NCBI RefSeq assembly: GCF_011801125.1
Contig: NZ_CP046171.1
Coordinates: 7,192,001-7,256,000 of the forward strand
Direction of reading: 5' to 3'
DNA: 64,000 nucleotides
Origin: Nocardia brasiliensis
GTDB lineage: Bacteria; Actinomycetota; Actinomycetes; Mycobacteriales; Mycobacteriaceae
The translations under genes and the position numbers were made by a program. Below, piece after piece: positions 51,777 to 60,739 of the stretch. Each line of letters starts with the position of its first letter. The first letter of the stretch is position 1. The notes beneath the pieces were generated by a model, which was given only the letters and a program-made list of their open reading frames with translations, was not told the origin of the DNA and ran no database searches.

Positions 51777-53123
51777 TCAGCCGCCGAACATGAGTTGCGA
51801 GATCGTGTAAATCGCCAGGCCCGCAAGCGAACCGACGACCGTTCCGTTGATCCGGATGAATTGCAGATCACGCCCGACCTGCAATTCGATCTTCTTACTT
51901 GCCTCATCGGCATCCCACCTGGCAACCGTGTCGGTGACCAGCGTCGAGATCTCCCCGGCATAGTTCTCCACGAGGTAGCGCGCCCCGCGGTCGATCCAGC
52001 CGTCCACTTTGGCACGCATGTCGGCGTCGTCGCGTAACCGTTCGCCGAGTTGCTGCACGTTCTCGCCGACTTTACGCCGCAGCGTGCTGTTCGGATCGTC
52101 GGCCGATTCCAAGATCAATCGTTTGGCCGCGCGCCAGGTCGCCTCGGCCATTCCGGTGATTTCCTCGCGGCCCATGATCTGCGCCTTGATCCGTTCCGCC
52201 TTTTTGATCATGGCGTCGTCGTGCTGGAGATCGTCGGCGAATTCCTCGAGGAATCTGTTCGCCGCCAACCGCACCTCGTGCTCCGGGTTGGACCGCACCT
52301 TCCAGGTGAACTCGACCAGCTCCCGATAGATCCGCTCGGAGAGCAGAATGTTGACGAACTTGGGCGCCCACTGCGGCGCGTCCCGCAGCACGATCCGATC
52401 GATCGTCTCCTGCGAACCCAGCGCCCACTGGTGCGCGCGCTCGGCGAGCAGGTCGAGCAGCGCTAGCTGCCGGTTGTCCGCGAGCAGCTCGGCGAGCACC
52501 CGCCCGATCGGCGGACCCCACAGCGGTTCGGCGATCCGCTTCACGATGGTCTGGTCGATGATCTGCTCCACGTCCTCGTCGCGCAGCACGCCGACCACCG
52601 CGCGCAGCAGCGTCGAGCTCTCCTGCGCGACCCGGGCGGCATGGCCGGGATCGGCCATCCAGCGCCCCACCCGCCAGGAGATCTGCGCCGAATTGACCTT
52701 CGCCGAAACCACTTCCGGGGAAAGGAAGTTGGTGCCGACGAACGCGCCGAGGCTCTCGCCGAGTTGATCCTTCTTCTTCCTGATGATCGCGGTGTGCGGA
52801 ATGGGCAGGCCGAGCGGATGCCGGAACAGCGCGGTGACGGCGAACCAGTCGGCCAGCGCGCCGACCATGCCCGCCTCCGACGCGGCGCGCAGATAGCCGA
52901 CCCAGTCCCCGCCCGCGCCGCGCGATTCGAGCCAGCGACAGAACAGGTAGATCGCCGTCGCGGTGGCCAGCAGCCCGGTGGCAAGCGCTTTCATCCGCCA
53001 CAGATCCCGCCGCTTGCCCGCCTCGTCGAGGACGGCGGCGAAGCCGAGGGGCGCGGCCGCTGGCGGCGGCGGGGCCGTTTCCACCACCGCGATGTTGCCG
53101 GGAGCTTTCTCCATGTCCTCCAT
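51777..53123 (-). CDS. DUF445 membrane protein (Rv0473-like)
   Basis: 448 residues: N-terminal helix (about 32-52, ALATGLLATATAIYLFCRW), a second hydrophobic segment near VGALADWFAVTALFRHPLGL, a long soluble domain with helical repeats and VKSMDxx-like acid stretches, and a C-terminal helix NGTVVGSLAGLAIYTISQLM. DUF445 proteins are conserved in bacteria and lack a known function. Two ATGs at 53123 and 53114 are possible; I used the first. The Ser/Pro-rich frame upstream is not coding. Same gene order as in mycobacteria. Confidence 0.88.
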   Translation of the reverse strand: MEDMEKAPGNIAVVETAPPPPAAAPLGFAAVLDEAGKRRDLWRMKALATGLLATATAIYLFCRWLESRGAGGDWVGYLRAASEAGMVGALADWFAVTALFRHPLGLPIPHTAIIRKKKDQLGESLGAFVGTNFLSPEVVSAKVNSAQISWRVGRWMADPGHAARVAQESSTLLRAVVGVLRDEDVEQIIDQTIVKRIAEPLWGPPIGRVLAELLADNRQLALLDLLAERAHQWALGSQETIDRIVLRDAPQWAPKFVNILLSERIYRELVEFTWKVRSNPEHEVRLAANRFLEEFADDLQHDDAMIKKAERIKAQIMGREEITGMAEATWRAAKRLILESADDPNSTLRRKVGENVQQLGERLRDDADMRAKVDGWIDRGARYLVENYAGEISTLVTDTVARWDADEASKKIELQVGRDLQFIRINGTVVGSLAGLAIYTISQLMFGG

Positions 53124-53265
53124 TCTGCTGTGCTTACCCGCCGCGGCGCCGCACGCACCGAAGTTGTGCAACCCGTCGCACTCCGAACCCAAACGCGCAT
53201 ATCACCGGCAGCCGGGACCTAAGCTTGAGGCGCACGCCAGAATCCGACTAACAAGGGAGCCCACG

Positions 53266-54000
53266 CTGTCCACCGATGACCTTGTCGACGTCGGCGAGCT
53301 CGCCGATCGACCGGCGGCGGTGCGCACCGGCCGAACGGACGGCCGCAAACGCCGATGGCGCCAGCACAAGATCGACCGCCGCGAGGAACTCGTGGACGGC
53401 ACCCTGGCCGCGGTGCGCGCCCGAGGCAGCAACGCGGGGATGGATGAGATCGCCGCGGAGATCGGTGTCTCCAAAACCGTGCTCTACCGCTACTTCTCCG
53501 ACAAGAACGACCTGGTCCACGCGACCATGCAGCGGTTCATCGAGACCACGCTGATGCCGCGGGTCTACGGCGCGATCAGCCTGGACGCCGACGAGTATCA
53601 GCTGGTCCGCTCGGCGCTCGCGGAGTACGTGGGCACCGTCGACGAGGACCCCGAGGTCTACCGCTTCATCATGGGCAACGGCTCGGATCAGTCCTCGCTC
53701 GCCGAGTTCGAGAAGCTGTTCGCCGAGGTGGTCGCCGCGGTGATCATCGACCGCGCGTCGGCGAAGGGCATCCAGACCGACGGCGCGATGCTGTGGTCCT
53801 ACGTGCTGGTCGGCGGCATCCAGCTGGCCACGCACTGGTGGACGACGAACAAGTCGATGTCGCGCGAGGAGGTCATCGACTACCTCACGATGATGACCTG
53901 GAGCGCCATCGACGGCATGGCCCGCGCCAGCGGGTCGCGCGAGGTCTTCAACGCGCAGTCGCACGTGCTGCCCACGCCGGGCACCGACCCGCAGAACTGA
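53266..54000 (+). CDS. TetR-family regulator (Rv0472c-like), probably with CTG start
   Basis: Up to 244 residues. The helix-turn-helix NAGMDEIAAEIGVSKTVLYRYFSDKNDLVHAT and the all-helical ligand domain (long, with DEYQLVRSALAEYVGTVDED) identify a TetR protein divergent from DUF445. No ATG or TTG is in frame near the natural N-terminus. A CTG at 53266 has AGGGAG six bases upstream and gives LSTDDLVDVGELADRPA, a plausible conserved start; a GTG at 53320 would remove 18 residues but leave the HTH. I use CTG but mark it uncertain. Confidence 0.8.
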   Translation: MSTDDLVDVGELADRPAAVRTGRTDGRKRRWRQHKIDRREELVDGTLAAVRARGSNAGMDEIAAEIGVSKTVLYRYFSDKNDLVHATMQRFIETTLMPRVYGAISLDADEYQLVRSALAEYVGTVDEDPEVYRFIMGNGSDQSSLAEFEKLFAEVVAAVIIDRASAKGIQTDGAMLWSYVLVGGIQLATHWWTTNKSMSREEVIDYLTMMTWSAIDGMARASGSREVFNAQSHVLPTPGTDPQN

Positions 54001-54021
54001 TCGGGCGTCCGGTTCACCGGT

Positions 54022-54083
54022 GCTAGCGCCACGCCCCGATCGGCGCCGAAGTTCCTGGGCATGGCGCTAGCTGGGGTGCTAGC
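54022..54083. repeat. Three GCTAGC copies with inverted flanks upstream of the ABC1 kinase gene
   Basis: GCTAGC occurs at 54022-54027, 54066-54071 and 54078-54083, with flanks GGT-GCTAGC-GCCA, TGGC-GCTAGC and GGT-GCTAGC-A. The first and second form 10-base inverted arms (GCTAGCGCCA and TGGCGCTAGC). This hexamer is rare in high-GC DNA. It could be a terminator for the TetR gene or a binding site for the regulator. Confidence 0.45.
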
Positions 54084-54197
54084 AAAAGTGTGACGCAGGG
54101 CTCGACAACGCCGCACGGTTGGCTACTCTGAACGCGAGCGGTGCGCCGAGTGCGCTGCGTCACCGCCCCGCGCGCCGGCACCAATGGAGGTACCTCG

Positions 54198-55646
54198 ATG
54201 GCGAAGCAAGTACCGACCTCGCGGCTTGCTCGTGGCACCAAGCTCGGTGCCGTCGCAGCCAGCTCGGTGATCCGCACGCAGCGCGCGCGGCTGTCGATGC
54301 GCGGCAGATCAGAGGCCGTGCGCGCGAAGATGGCCGAGGAGTCGATGATTCGCACCACCGAGCAGGTGGTCATGGTGCTCGGCACCATGAAGGGCGTCGC
54401 GATGAAGCTCGGCCAGATGATGTCGGTGCTCGATCTCGACCTGGTGCCGGACGCGCATCGGGAACGTTTCCAGAAGCGGCTGGCCGTGCTGCGCAACGCG
54501 GCGCCGTCGGTGTCGTTCGAATCGATGCGCCAGGTGATCGAGGACGATTTCGGCCAGCCGCTGGACGCGGTCTTCGCCGAGTTCGAGGCCGAGCCGGTCG
54601 CGGCGGCCTCGATCGGCCAGGTGTACCGGGCCCGGCTGCGCGACGGCCGTCAGGTCGCGGTGAAGGTGCAGTACCCGGGGATCGACGCGGCCGTGCGCGC
54701 GGACCTGAAGAACCTGGCCATGTTCCGCCGGGTGCTGCAATCGGCGATGCCGTGGGTGACCCCCGCCGTGCTGGACGAGTTGCGACTCAACATGGAGAGC
54801 GAACTCGACTACCAGGCCGAGGCGAACACTCAGCTGCAGATCGCCGAGCTCTACGCCGGACACCCGTTCATCGTGGTGCCCCGCTCGCTGCCGGAGCTCA
54901 GCACCACCCGCGTGCTAGTCACCGAATACGTGGCAGGCAAGGGTTTCGAGGAGATCCGCCAGCTGCCCGATGCCGAACGCGACCGCATCGGCGAGATCAT
55001 CTACCGCTTCTACGTCGGTTCGCTGTTCACCTTCAACGAGTTCTGCGGCGACCCGCACCCGGGCAATGTGCTGCTGGCCGAGGACGGCCGGGTCGGCTTT
55101 CTCGACTTCGGGTTGTTCAACCGGATGGACCCCGGCCACGTGCAGTTCGAGCTCACCTGTCTGCGCGCGGCCGCCGAGGACCGCGCGGAAGATCTGCGCG
55201 AGTTGATGATCGAGCGCGGGGTGATCGATTCGCCGGAGGAGATCGGCGCCGAGGAGTGCCTGGAGTATGTGCTCGCCGCGTCCGAATGGTGTTTGATCGA
55301 CGAGGAATTGACGATCACACCCGAATTGGCCAGTGGCGCTTTCCTGCTCGCGGTCGATCCGCGCGCCAGCGAGTTCGCCGGAATGAAACAGCAGAACCTG
55401 CCGCCGGAGCATCTGTTCTCCCGCCGCGCCGACTTCCTCACCTTCGGCATGCTCGGCCAGCTCGGCTGCACCGCGAATTGGCACCGCATCTCTCGGGAAT
55501 GGCTCTACAACGAGCCACCGGTCACCGAGCTCGGCCGGGCCCACCATGTCTGGCTGGCCGAGCATCCCCCCGTCGCGCCGAAGAAGTCGCGCGCCAAGTC
55601 CAGCAAAGCCGGCAAGTCAACCAAGGCCGCCCGCCCCCAGGCCTGA
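54198..55646 (+). CDS. ABC1/UbiB-family atypical kinase
   Basis: 482 residues of the ABC1 (ADCK/UbiB) kinase-like family, related to Rv0647c. KxGQ region KLGQMMSVLDLDLVPD, the Ala-rich loop AAASIGQVYRA, ion-pair Lys in VAVKVQYPGI, ELDYQAEANTQLQIA, catalytic DPHPGNVLLAEDG and metal motif FLDFGLF. C-terminal Lys-rich tail (KKSRAKSSKAGKSTKA). GGAGG seven bases before ATG 54198 is a strong site. Actinobacteria lack ubiquinone, so a role in menaquinone or lipid handling is possible but unproven. Confidence 0.92.
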   Translation: MAKQVPTSRLARGTKLGAVAASSVIRTQRARLSMRGRSEAVRAKMAEESMIRTTEQVVMVLGTMKGVAMKLGQMMSVLDLDLVPDAHRERFQKRLAVLRNAAPSVSFESMRQVIEDDFGQPLDAVFAEFEAEPVAAASIGQVYRARLRDGRQVAVKVQYPGIDAAVRADLKNLAMFRRVLQSAMPWVTPAVLDELRLNMESELDYQAEANTQLQIAELYAGHPFIVVPRSLPELSTTRVLVTEYVAGKGFEEIRQLPDAERDRIGEIIYRFYVGSLFTFNEFCGDPHPGNVLLAEDGRVGFLDFGLFNRMDPGHVQFELTCLRAAAEDRAEDLRELMIERGVIDSPEEIGAEECLEYVLAASEWCLIDEELTITPELASGAFLLAVDPRASEFAGMKQQNLPPEHLFSRRADFLTFGMLGQLGCTANWHRISREWLYNEPPVTELGRAHHVWLAEHPPVAPKKSRAKSSKAGKSTKAARPQA

Positions 55647-55665
55647 ACCCGCAGAACGGAAGACA

Positions 55666-56916
55666 ATGGCAGACACTCGAGAGTTCGACCTGGTCCTCTT
55701 CGGCGCGACCGGCTTCGTCGGCAAGCTCACCGCCCAGTATTTGCTCACCGCCGCACCGGAATCCGCGCGCATCGCGCTCGCGGGCCGCTCGCTGGACAAG
55801 CTGACCAGGGTGCGCGACGAACTCGGCCCCGCCGCCGCGGGCTGGGGCCTGGTGGTCGCCGATTCCACCGATCAGGTCGCGCTCGACGCACTCGCCGCGC
55901 AGACCAAGGTCGTGGTCACCACGGTCGGCCCGTACCTGCGCTACGGCCTGCCGCTGGTCGCGGCCTGCGCGAAGGCGGGCACGCACTACGCCGACCTCAC
56001 CGGCGAGCCGCTGTTCATCCGCGAGGCGATCGACCAGTTCCACGAGCAGGCCGCGCAGTCCGGCGCCAAGATCGTGAATTCCTGTGGCTACGACTCGATT
56101 CCGTCGGATCTGAGCGTGTACCAGCTGTACCGGCGCTCGGTCGCGGACAACACCGGTGAACTAGCGGAGACCACGCTGGTCGCCTGGCTCAAGGGCGGGG
56201 TCAGCGGCGGCACCATCGATTCCGGCCGGGCGATGATGGAGGCGATCGCCGCCGACCCGAAGAGGGGGGCGGTGATGAGCCATCCCTATTCGCTCAGCCC
56301 CGACAAGTCGATGGACCCCGACGTGGGCCGCCAAAGCGACCAGGCGCTCTCGCGGGCCGGCGCCATCCACCCCAGCCTCGACGGCTGGGTGAGCACCTTC
56401 GTCATGGCGGCGCACAACACCAAGATCGTCCGGCGCACCAACGGCCTGCTCGGTTGGGTGTACGGCAAGAACTTCCGCTACCGCGAGGTGATGAGCGCGG
56501 GCAAGTCGCCCGCGGCGCCGCTGGTCGCCGCTGGCGTGGCGGGCGGGCTCGTCGCGGGCATGGCCGCGGGCGCGGTGCTGTCCCGGGTGGCGGTGGGACG
56601 CAAGCTGCTCGACCGGGTGCTCCCGAAGCCGGGCACCGGCCCCAGCGAAAAGTCCAGGGACAGCGGCTGGTTCACCATGAAGACGTTCACCCGCACCTCC
56701 TCCGGCGCGCAGTATGTGGCGACCTTCGCCGGCCAGGGCGACCCCGGCTACAAGGCCACCGCGGTGCTGCTCGGCGAAAGCGGGCTGTGCCTGGCCTTCG
56801 ACAGCGCGCGGCAGCCACAGATCGCGGGCATCCTCACACCCGCCGCGGCCATGGGTGACGCACTCACCGAGCGGCTGCGTGCCGCGGGCATGACCATCGA
56901 GGTGGAAACCGCCTGA
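55666..56916 (+). CDS. Saccharopine dehydrogenase-like / trans-acting enoyl reductase family protein
   Basis: 416-residue oxidoreductase. N-terminal Rossmann motif FDLVLFGATGFVGKLTAQYL, conserved EFDLVLFGATG start of the trans-acting enoyl reductase family, KIVNSCGYDSIPSD in the middle, and a hydrophobic C-terminal-third segment LVAAGVAGGLVAGMAAGAVL, likely membrane-inserted. Relatives (Rv2449c, Rv2953) reduce polyketide or lipid intermediates in mycobacteria. ATG at 55666, 20 bases after the kinase stop, so the two probably share an mRNA. Confidence 0.88.
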   Translation: MADTREFDLVLFGATGFVGKLTAQYLLTAAPESARIALAGRSLDKLTRVRDELGPAAAGWGLVVADSTDQVALDALAAQTKVVVTTVGPYLRYGLPLVAACAKAGTHYADLTGEPLFIREAIDQFHEQAAQSGAKIVNSCGYDSIPSDLSVYQLYRRSVADNTGELAETTLVAWLKGGVSGGTIDSGRAMMEAIAADPKRGAVMSHPYSLSPDKSMDPDVGRQSDQALSRAGAIHPSLDGWVSTFVMAAHNTKIVRRTNGLLGWVYGKNFRYREVMSAGKSPAAPLVAAGVAGGLVAGMAAGAVLSRVAVGRKLLDRVLPKPGTGPSEKSRDSGWFTMKTFTRTSSGAQYVATFAGQGDPGYKATAVLLGESGLCLAFDSARQPQIAGILTPAAAMGDALTERLRAAGMTIEVETA

Positions 56917-57011
56917 GTCCGGGCGTCGCACGAATTCGCTTGGGGCGTAAACGCGCACCTCGTCGCACGAGATATCGGTAAGGGATCGCGGGCGACGAGA
57001 GTGGAGAGCTG

Positions 57012-58139
57012 GTGCGGTATTTCTGGCGAACGGCGGCCGCCGCGGTAGCGATCGCGACATCGGCCGGGACCGGGGTTTCGGTGGCACAGACCGATTCCCC
57101 GCCCGCGCGGGTGCAAGCGGAGCTGGACCTGCTGGTGGGCTCCATCGGCGTCCCAGGCGCGCAGCTGGTGGCGCGCGGCGACGGATGGCAGGCCCAGATC
57201 GACAGCGGCGTAGGCGATCTGGTCACCGGTGCGCCGTTTCCGGACAACGCGCAGGTGCGGATCGCCAGCAATACCAAGTCCTTCGTGGCGACCGTGGTGT
57301 TGCAGCTGGTCGCGGAGCGACGGGTCGAGCTCGACGCGCCGATCGAGCGGTACCTGCCTGGCGTGGTGCGCGGTCCCGGCGGGGACGGACATCAGATCAC
57401 CGTGCGAGATCTGTTGCAGCACACCAGCGGTATCCCCGACTACCTGTCCTACCTGGACCTGGCCACCATCGCCGCGCTGCGCAGGCCGTTGCCCGCCGCG
57501 GCGCTGATCCGGCTCGGCCTCGAGCAGCCCGCCGTCTTCGCGCCGCGCACCAGCACCGGCTATTCCAATACGGATTTCCTGCTGGCCGGTGCGTTGATCG
57601 AGCGGATCACGGGCGTGCCGGTCGGGGTCGAGGTGACCCGCCGGATCATCGTCCCGCTCGGCCTGCGCGACACCTATTGGCCGTTGTTCCCGCTGGAGAA
57701 CGTGATTCGCGCACCGCATCCGCGCGGCTATCACGCCTACGACGGCGTGCTGGTGGACATCACCGATATCGACCCCGGCTGGGGTCTTGCCGACGGCGCG
57801 ATGGTCGCCACCGGCGCCGACCTCGACCGCTTCTTCATGGCGCTGCTGTCCGGCGAACTGTTGCCACCGGAGCAACTTGCCGAGATGCAACGCGCCGTGC
57901 CCTCCGGCGACCCGCTGCGCGACGCCGATTTCGGTCTCGGGCTGTTCCGGCGGGTCAACGCCTGCGGGCTCGAGGTCTGGAGCCACGGCGGGGCGATGAA
58001 CGGCTTCGTGGTGCTCAATGCCGCCACGCCGAGCCGCGCGGTCACCCTCAGCATGAACCTGCTGCCCGACCCGATCACCACCGTGCTGTATCAGGGCGCG
58101 ATGAACAGCGTGGTCGACGCGGCACTGTGCGCGAACTGA
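57012..58139 (+). CDS. Secreted serine hydrolase, beta-lactamase/class C (EstB-like) family
   Basis: 375 residues with signal peptide MRYFWRTAAAAVAIATSAGT (cut near SVAQT). Penicillin-binding motifs: S-x-x-K in ASNTKSFVATV (about residue 90), Y-x-N in GYSNTDFLLAGAL and H-x-G in WSHGGAMNGFVV. Such enzymes include D-alanyl-D-alanine carboxypeptidases, esterases and beta-lactamases; the exact activity cannot be read. GTG at 57012 with GGAGAGCTG upstream. A second member of the family lies at 58922-60151 on the other strand. Confidence 0.9.
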   Translation: MRYFWRTAAAAVAIATSAGTGVSVAQTDSPPARVQAELDLLVGSIGVPGAQLVARGDGWQAQIDSGVGDLVTGAPFPDNAQVRIASNTKSFVATVVLQLVAERRVELDAPIERYLPGVVRGPGGDGHQITVRDLLQHTSGIPDYLSYLDLATIAALRRPLPAAALIRLGLEQPAVFAPRTSTGYSNTDFLLAGALIERITGVPVGVEVTRRIIVPLGLRDTYWPLFPLENVIRAPHPRGYHAYDGVLVDITDIDPGWGLADGAMVATGADLDRFFMALLSGELLPPEQLAEMQRAVPSGDPLRDADFGLGLFRRVNACGLEVWSHGGAMNGFVVLNAATPSRAVTLSMNLLPDPITTVLYQGAMNSVVDAALCAN

Positions 58140-58186
58140 CCCGGCCCGCGTGCGGGGCGGCGGGCCGGCAATGGTTCACGCGGCGA

Positions 58187-58771
58187 TCAGGAGGCGCTGC
58201 CCGTCGGCGGCCGCTGCTGCCGCCGCGCTTCGCAGGCGGCGTGATCGGCGTCCGGCTTGTCCGCACCGGAGCGCGCGCAGCCCTGCGCGGTGTAGCCGGA
58301 GCGGTCATATCCCCAACGGTCGAAACCATCGTCGTCGTAGCCGGACCGGTCGCGGCCGAACTGGTCATAGCCGTCGCGGTCGAAGCCGTCGCGGTCGAAG
58401 CCGTGCTTGTTGTAGCCGTCGCGGCCGTAGCCGGAACGGTCGTAGCCCGCTCGGTCCACGCCGGAGCGGTTGTAGCCCGCTCGGTCGTAACCCCACCGGT
58501 CGAAGCCGGAACGGTCATAGCCGAAGTTGTCGTAACCATCGGGTCCGTAGGGATCGGCAGGCGGTGTGGGCGCCGGGGTGGGCGCGGGCGTGGTCGGGGT
58601 GGGCGGCTTGGTCGGCGCGGGTGTGACCGGCGGCGCCGGGGTGACCGGTGCTGCGGTGGTCGGCGCGGACGGGTCCGCGAGCGCCGTCGTCGACGGGGCG
58701 AGTACCAATGCTCCGGCGACCGCCGTCAGCACGACGAGTCGGCGTAGCTTCGCTCTGCCCGGATGCACCAT
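58187..58771 (-). CDS. Secreted protein with 17 tandem G-Y-D-R-x pentapeptide repeats
   Basis: 194 residues. Signal peptide MVHPGRAKLRRLVVLTAVAG, cleaved near ALADPS; Pro/Thr-rich linker (40-75); residues 79-163 are 17 five-residue repeats with consensus G-[YF]-[DN]-R-[SADW]; then a C-terminal part with one Cys pair and a basic end. GGAGG with six-base spacing before ATG 58771. The repeats resemble disordered, tyrosine-rich extracellular or phase-separating proteins; no family assigned. The DNA repeat is 58283-58537. Confidence 0.85.
   Translation of the reverse strand: MVHPGRAKLRRLVVLTAVAGALVLAPSTTALADPSAPTTAAPVTPAPPVTPAPTKPPTPTTPAPTPAPTPPADPYGPDGYDNFGYDRSGFDRWGYDRAGYNRSGVDRAGYDRSGYGRDGYNKHGFDRDGFDRDGYDQFGRDRSGYDDDGFDRWGYDRSGYTAQGCARSGADKPDADHAACEARRQQRPPTGSAS
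58283..58537 (-). repeat. 15-bp coding tandem repeats (17 units)
   Basis: The DNA encoding GYDRx repeats consists of 17 units of 15 bp without interruption. Synonymous variation among units is substantial, so the array is old or under selection at the protein level and not a recent slippage product. Confidence 0.85.
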
Positions 58772-58921
58772 CTTCGACCTCCATCTCACGAGGGGCGCGC
58801 ATACCGCACCCTCGCTCCCCTATCGGTCAAATGCCCAATTTCGATACACGCCAGCTACTTTCACCCCAGATGGCCTCGATCTATACCTGTTCGCTCTGAG
58901 CAACGGCGAACGATTCGGGCG

Positions 58922-60151
58922 CTAGTGGACCGGCGGGAACAGCTCGGAGATCTGCGCGACGAGCCGCCACGGCCGGTCGGTGTCGGTGGTCGCCTTACCA
59001 CTGGTGAGCACCGCCCCGGCCAGGCCTCGCGCCGGATCGGCCCAGCCGTACTGGGTGGTGAGCCCGCTGCGGCCGAAGTGCGCCTCGGTGTCGCGGCCGA
59101 ACTTGGACCGGCGGCCGCCCAGCTCGAAGCCGGCCCGGCTGACCCGCCCGGCGAGGCCGGGGATCCGGTTCGCGGGCCGCACCGCCGCGCGTACGGTCTC
59201 CGGCCGCATGATCCGGACACCGTCCAATTCGCCACCGCGCGCGAGGATTTCGTAGAAGCGCGACAGCTCCGCCGCCGTGGTGACCAGATTGCCGGAGGGC
59301 AGCTCGGCGCTCAGCAGCGCCCGCGTGCCCGACTCCGATACCGCGCCGCCCATGCCGCCGCCGAGCGCCTTGCGCGCCAGAAACTTCGCCACCCGCGACG
59401 GCCCGGGGCCGGTCTGCACGCTCGGCACGACCTGAGCGACCTGATCGGCCGCGACGCCGAAATTGGTCCACCGGAACCCCAGGGGCTCCAGCACCTGCTC
59501 GGCCAGGTGCTCGCGCATCCGCTTGCCGGTCGCCCGCTGCACCAGCAGCCGCTGGATCAGCCCGCCGGTCATCGCGTGATAGATCCGGAAGCGCCCGCTC
59601 GGCCAGCTCGGCCGCAGATCGGTCAGTGCGCGCAGGGCCAGGTCCTCGTCGACGATCAGCTGAAAACCCTTGTAGGGCGGCGTGATGAAGGGCACCCCCG
59701 CCGAATGCGACAGCACCTCCCCGATGGTGATCCGCTGCTTGCCGTTGGCCGCGAACTCCGGAATATAGGCGCTCACCGACTCCTCCAGCCCGAACGCACC
59801 CTGCTCTACCAGCATGAACATCACCGCGGCCGCGACGCCCTTCGCGGTCGAGAACCCGCAGAACGGACTGTCCGGCGTGACGAGCACCTTCGTCGCGTCT
59901 GCCGGGTCGCCCGGCGCGTTGCCCCATCCGTGCCCGATGGCCCGGTTCAGCACGATCGCGCCGTCGCGGCGCAGGCAGAGCTGAATGGCGGGCGTGGTGC
60001 CCATCCGGTACCAGTCGCGCACCGACTCCCACACCGCGTCTACCGCGGCGCGGGTCGTGCCCGCCGCCGCGGGCTCGTCCTCATGGCCCACCGTCGTCAC
60101 CGTGTCCAGATCCTCGGCAACCGTCACCAATGTGCCCGCCAGCGCACCCAT
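58922..60151 (-). CDS. Beta-lactamase-family serine hydrolase (EstB/LipD-like)
   Basis: 409 residues, no signal peptide, so cytoplasmic or peripheral. Active-site motif S-x-x-K in PFCGFSTAKGVAAAVM, Y-x-x in RIYHAMTGGLIQRL (YHA in place of Y-x-N, as in EstB-type esterases), FGRSGLTTQYGW near the C-terminus with a Gly replacing the usual KTG. Relatives such as LipD are lipases/esterases. ATG at 60151 has TATGCT six bases upstream and no Shine-Dalgarno. Functionally may be unrelated to the gene at 57012. Confidence 0.88.
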   Translation of the reverse strand: MGALAGTLVTVAEDLDTVTTVGHEDEPAAAGTTRAAVDAVWESVRDWYRMGTTPAIQLCLRRDGAIVLNRAIGHGWGNAPGDPADATKVLVTPDSPFCGFSTAKGVAAAVMFMLVEQGAFGLEESVSAYIPEFAANGKQRITIGEVLSHSAGVPFITPPYKGFQLIVDEDLALRALTDLRPSWPSGRFRIYHAMTGGLIQRLLVQRATGKRMREHLAEQVLEPLGFRWTNFGVAADQVAQVVPSVQTGPGPSRVAKFLARKALGGGMGGAVSESGTRALLSAELPSGNLVTTAAELSRFYEILARGGELDGVRIMRPETVRAAVRPANRIPGLAGRVSRAGFELGGRRSKFGRDTEAHFGRSGLTTQYGWADPARGLAGAVLTSGKATTDTDRPWRLVAQISELFPPVH

Positions 60152-60328
60152 CCTGCCAGCATACGGACCCCGCTGCCGCGCGCAGGCCGCGCTGCGCGAG
60201 CGGTCGGGGGCCGGTGCGACGTGCCCCGTGTCACAGCCGTCGAAGCCGGGCCCGCCGCGCCCTACCGACCGGTAGAGTGCCCCTCCAATACCGCGTCACG
60301 CAGTGGACCGAACAGAGGGGGTACCCAC

Positions 60329-60718
60329 ATGGCGGTACCGGATACCGGGCAGGGGACGGCACGGCAGCTGTACGCGGCGGCCACCGGCAGCACCGGCGAG
60401 CTTTTCGAATTGGACGGCGAGGTCGCCGAAAACCTCGCTGCCGCATGCGACAAGCTCGTCGAGGACCTGCGCCGCGCCATGACCACCGGCCATCTGGTCA
60501 CCGAAGTGACGGGCTTCCCGAACCTGCCCACCGGCCACGGCCTCACCCGCGGTTTCCGGGACAAGGGCAGGCAGTACCTGGACACGCTGGCCGCCTTCCA
60601 GGAGACCGCGCTGCTGCTCAAGGCCGCGTATCTCGCTGCGGGCAAACGCTTTACCGAGGCCGAGGCGGCACGGCGGGCCGCGCTCGCCATGGTGGCCGCG
60701 CACCTGGAAACGCGATGA
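60329..60718 (+). CDS. Small alpha-helical protein, candidate type VII secretion partner (129 aa)
   Basis: The first gene of a three-gene cassette that ends with EspG. Predicted to be mostly helical: GSTGELFELDGEVAENLAAA forms one helix, AFQETALLLKAAYLAAGKRF another, joined by GFPNLPTGHGLTRGF. It has no WxG motif and no obvious YxxxD/E signal. AGAGGGGG about five bases before ATG 60329. The partnership with the next gene (21 bases later) suggests a PE/PPE-like heterodimer half, which is inference. Confidence 0.7.
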   Translation: MAVPDTGQGTARQLYAAATGSTGELFELDGEVAENLAAACDKLVEDLRRAMTTGHLVTEVTGFPNLPTGHGLTRGFRDKGRQYLDTLAAFQETALLLKAAYLAAGKRFTEAEAARRAALAMVAAHLETR

Positions 60719-60739
60719 GAGCAGTAGGGAACTGAAGCG

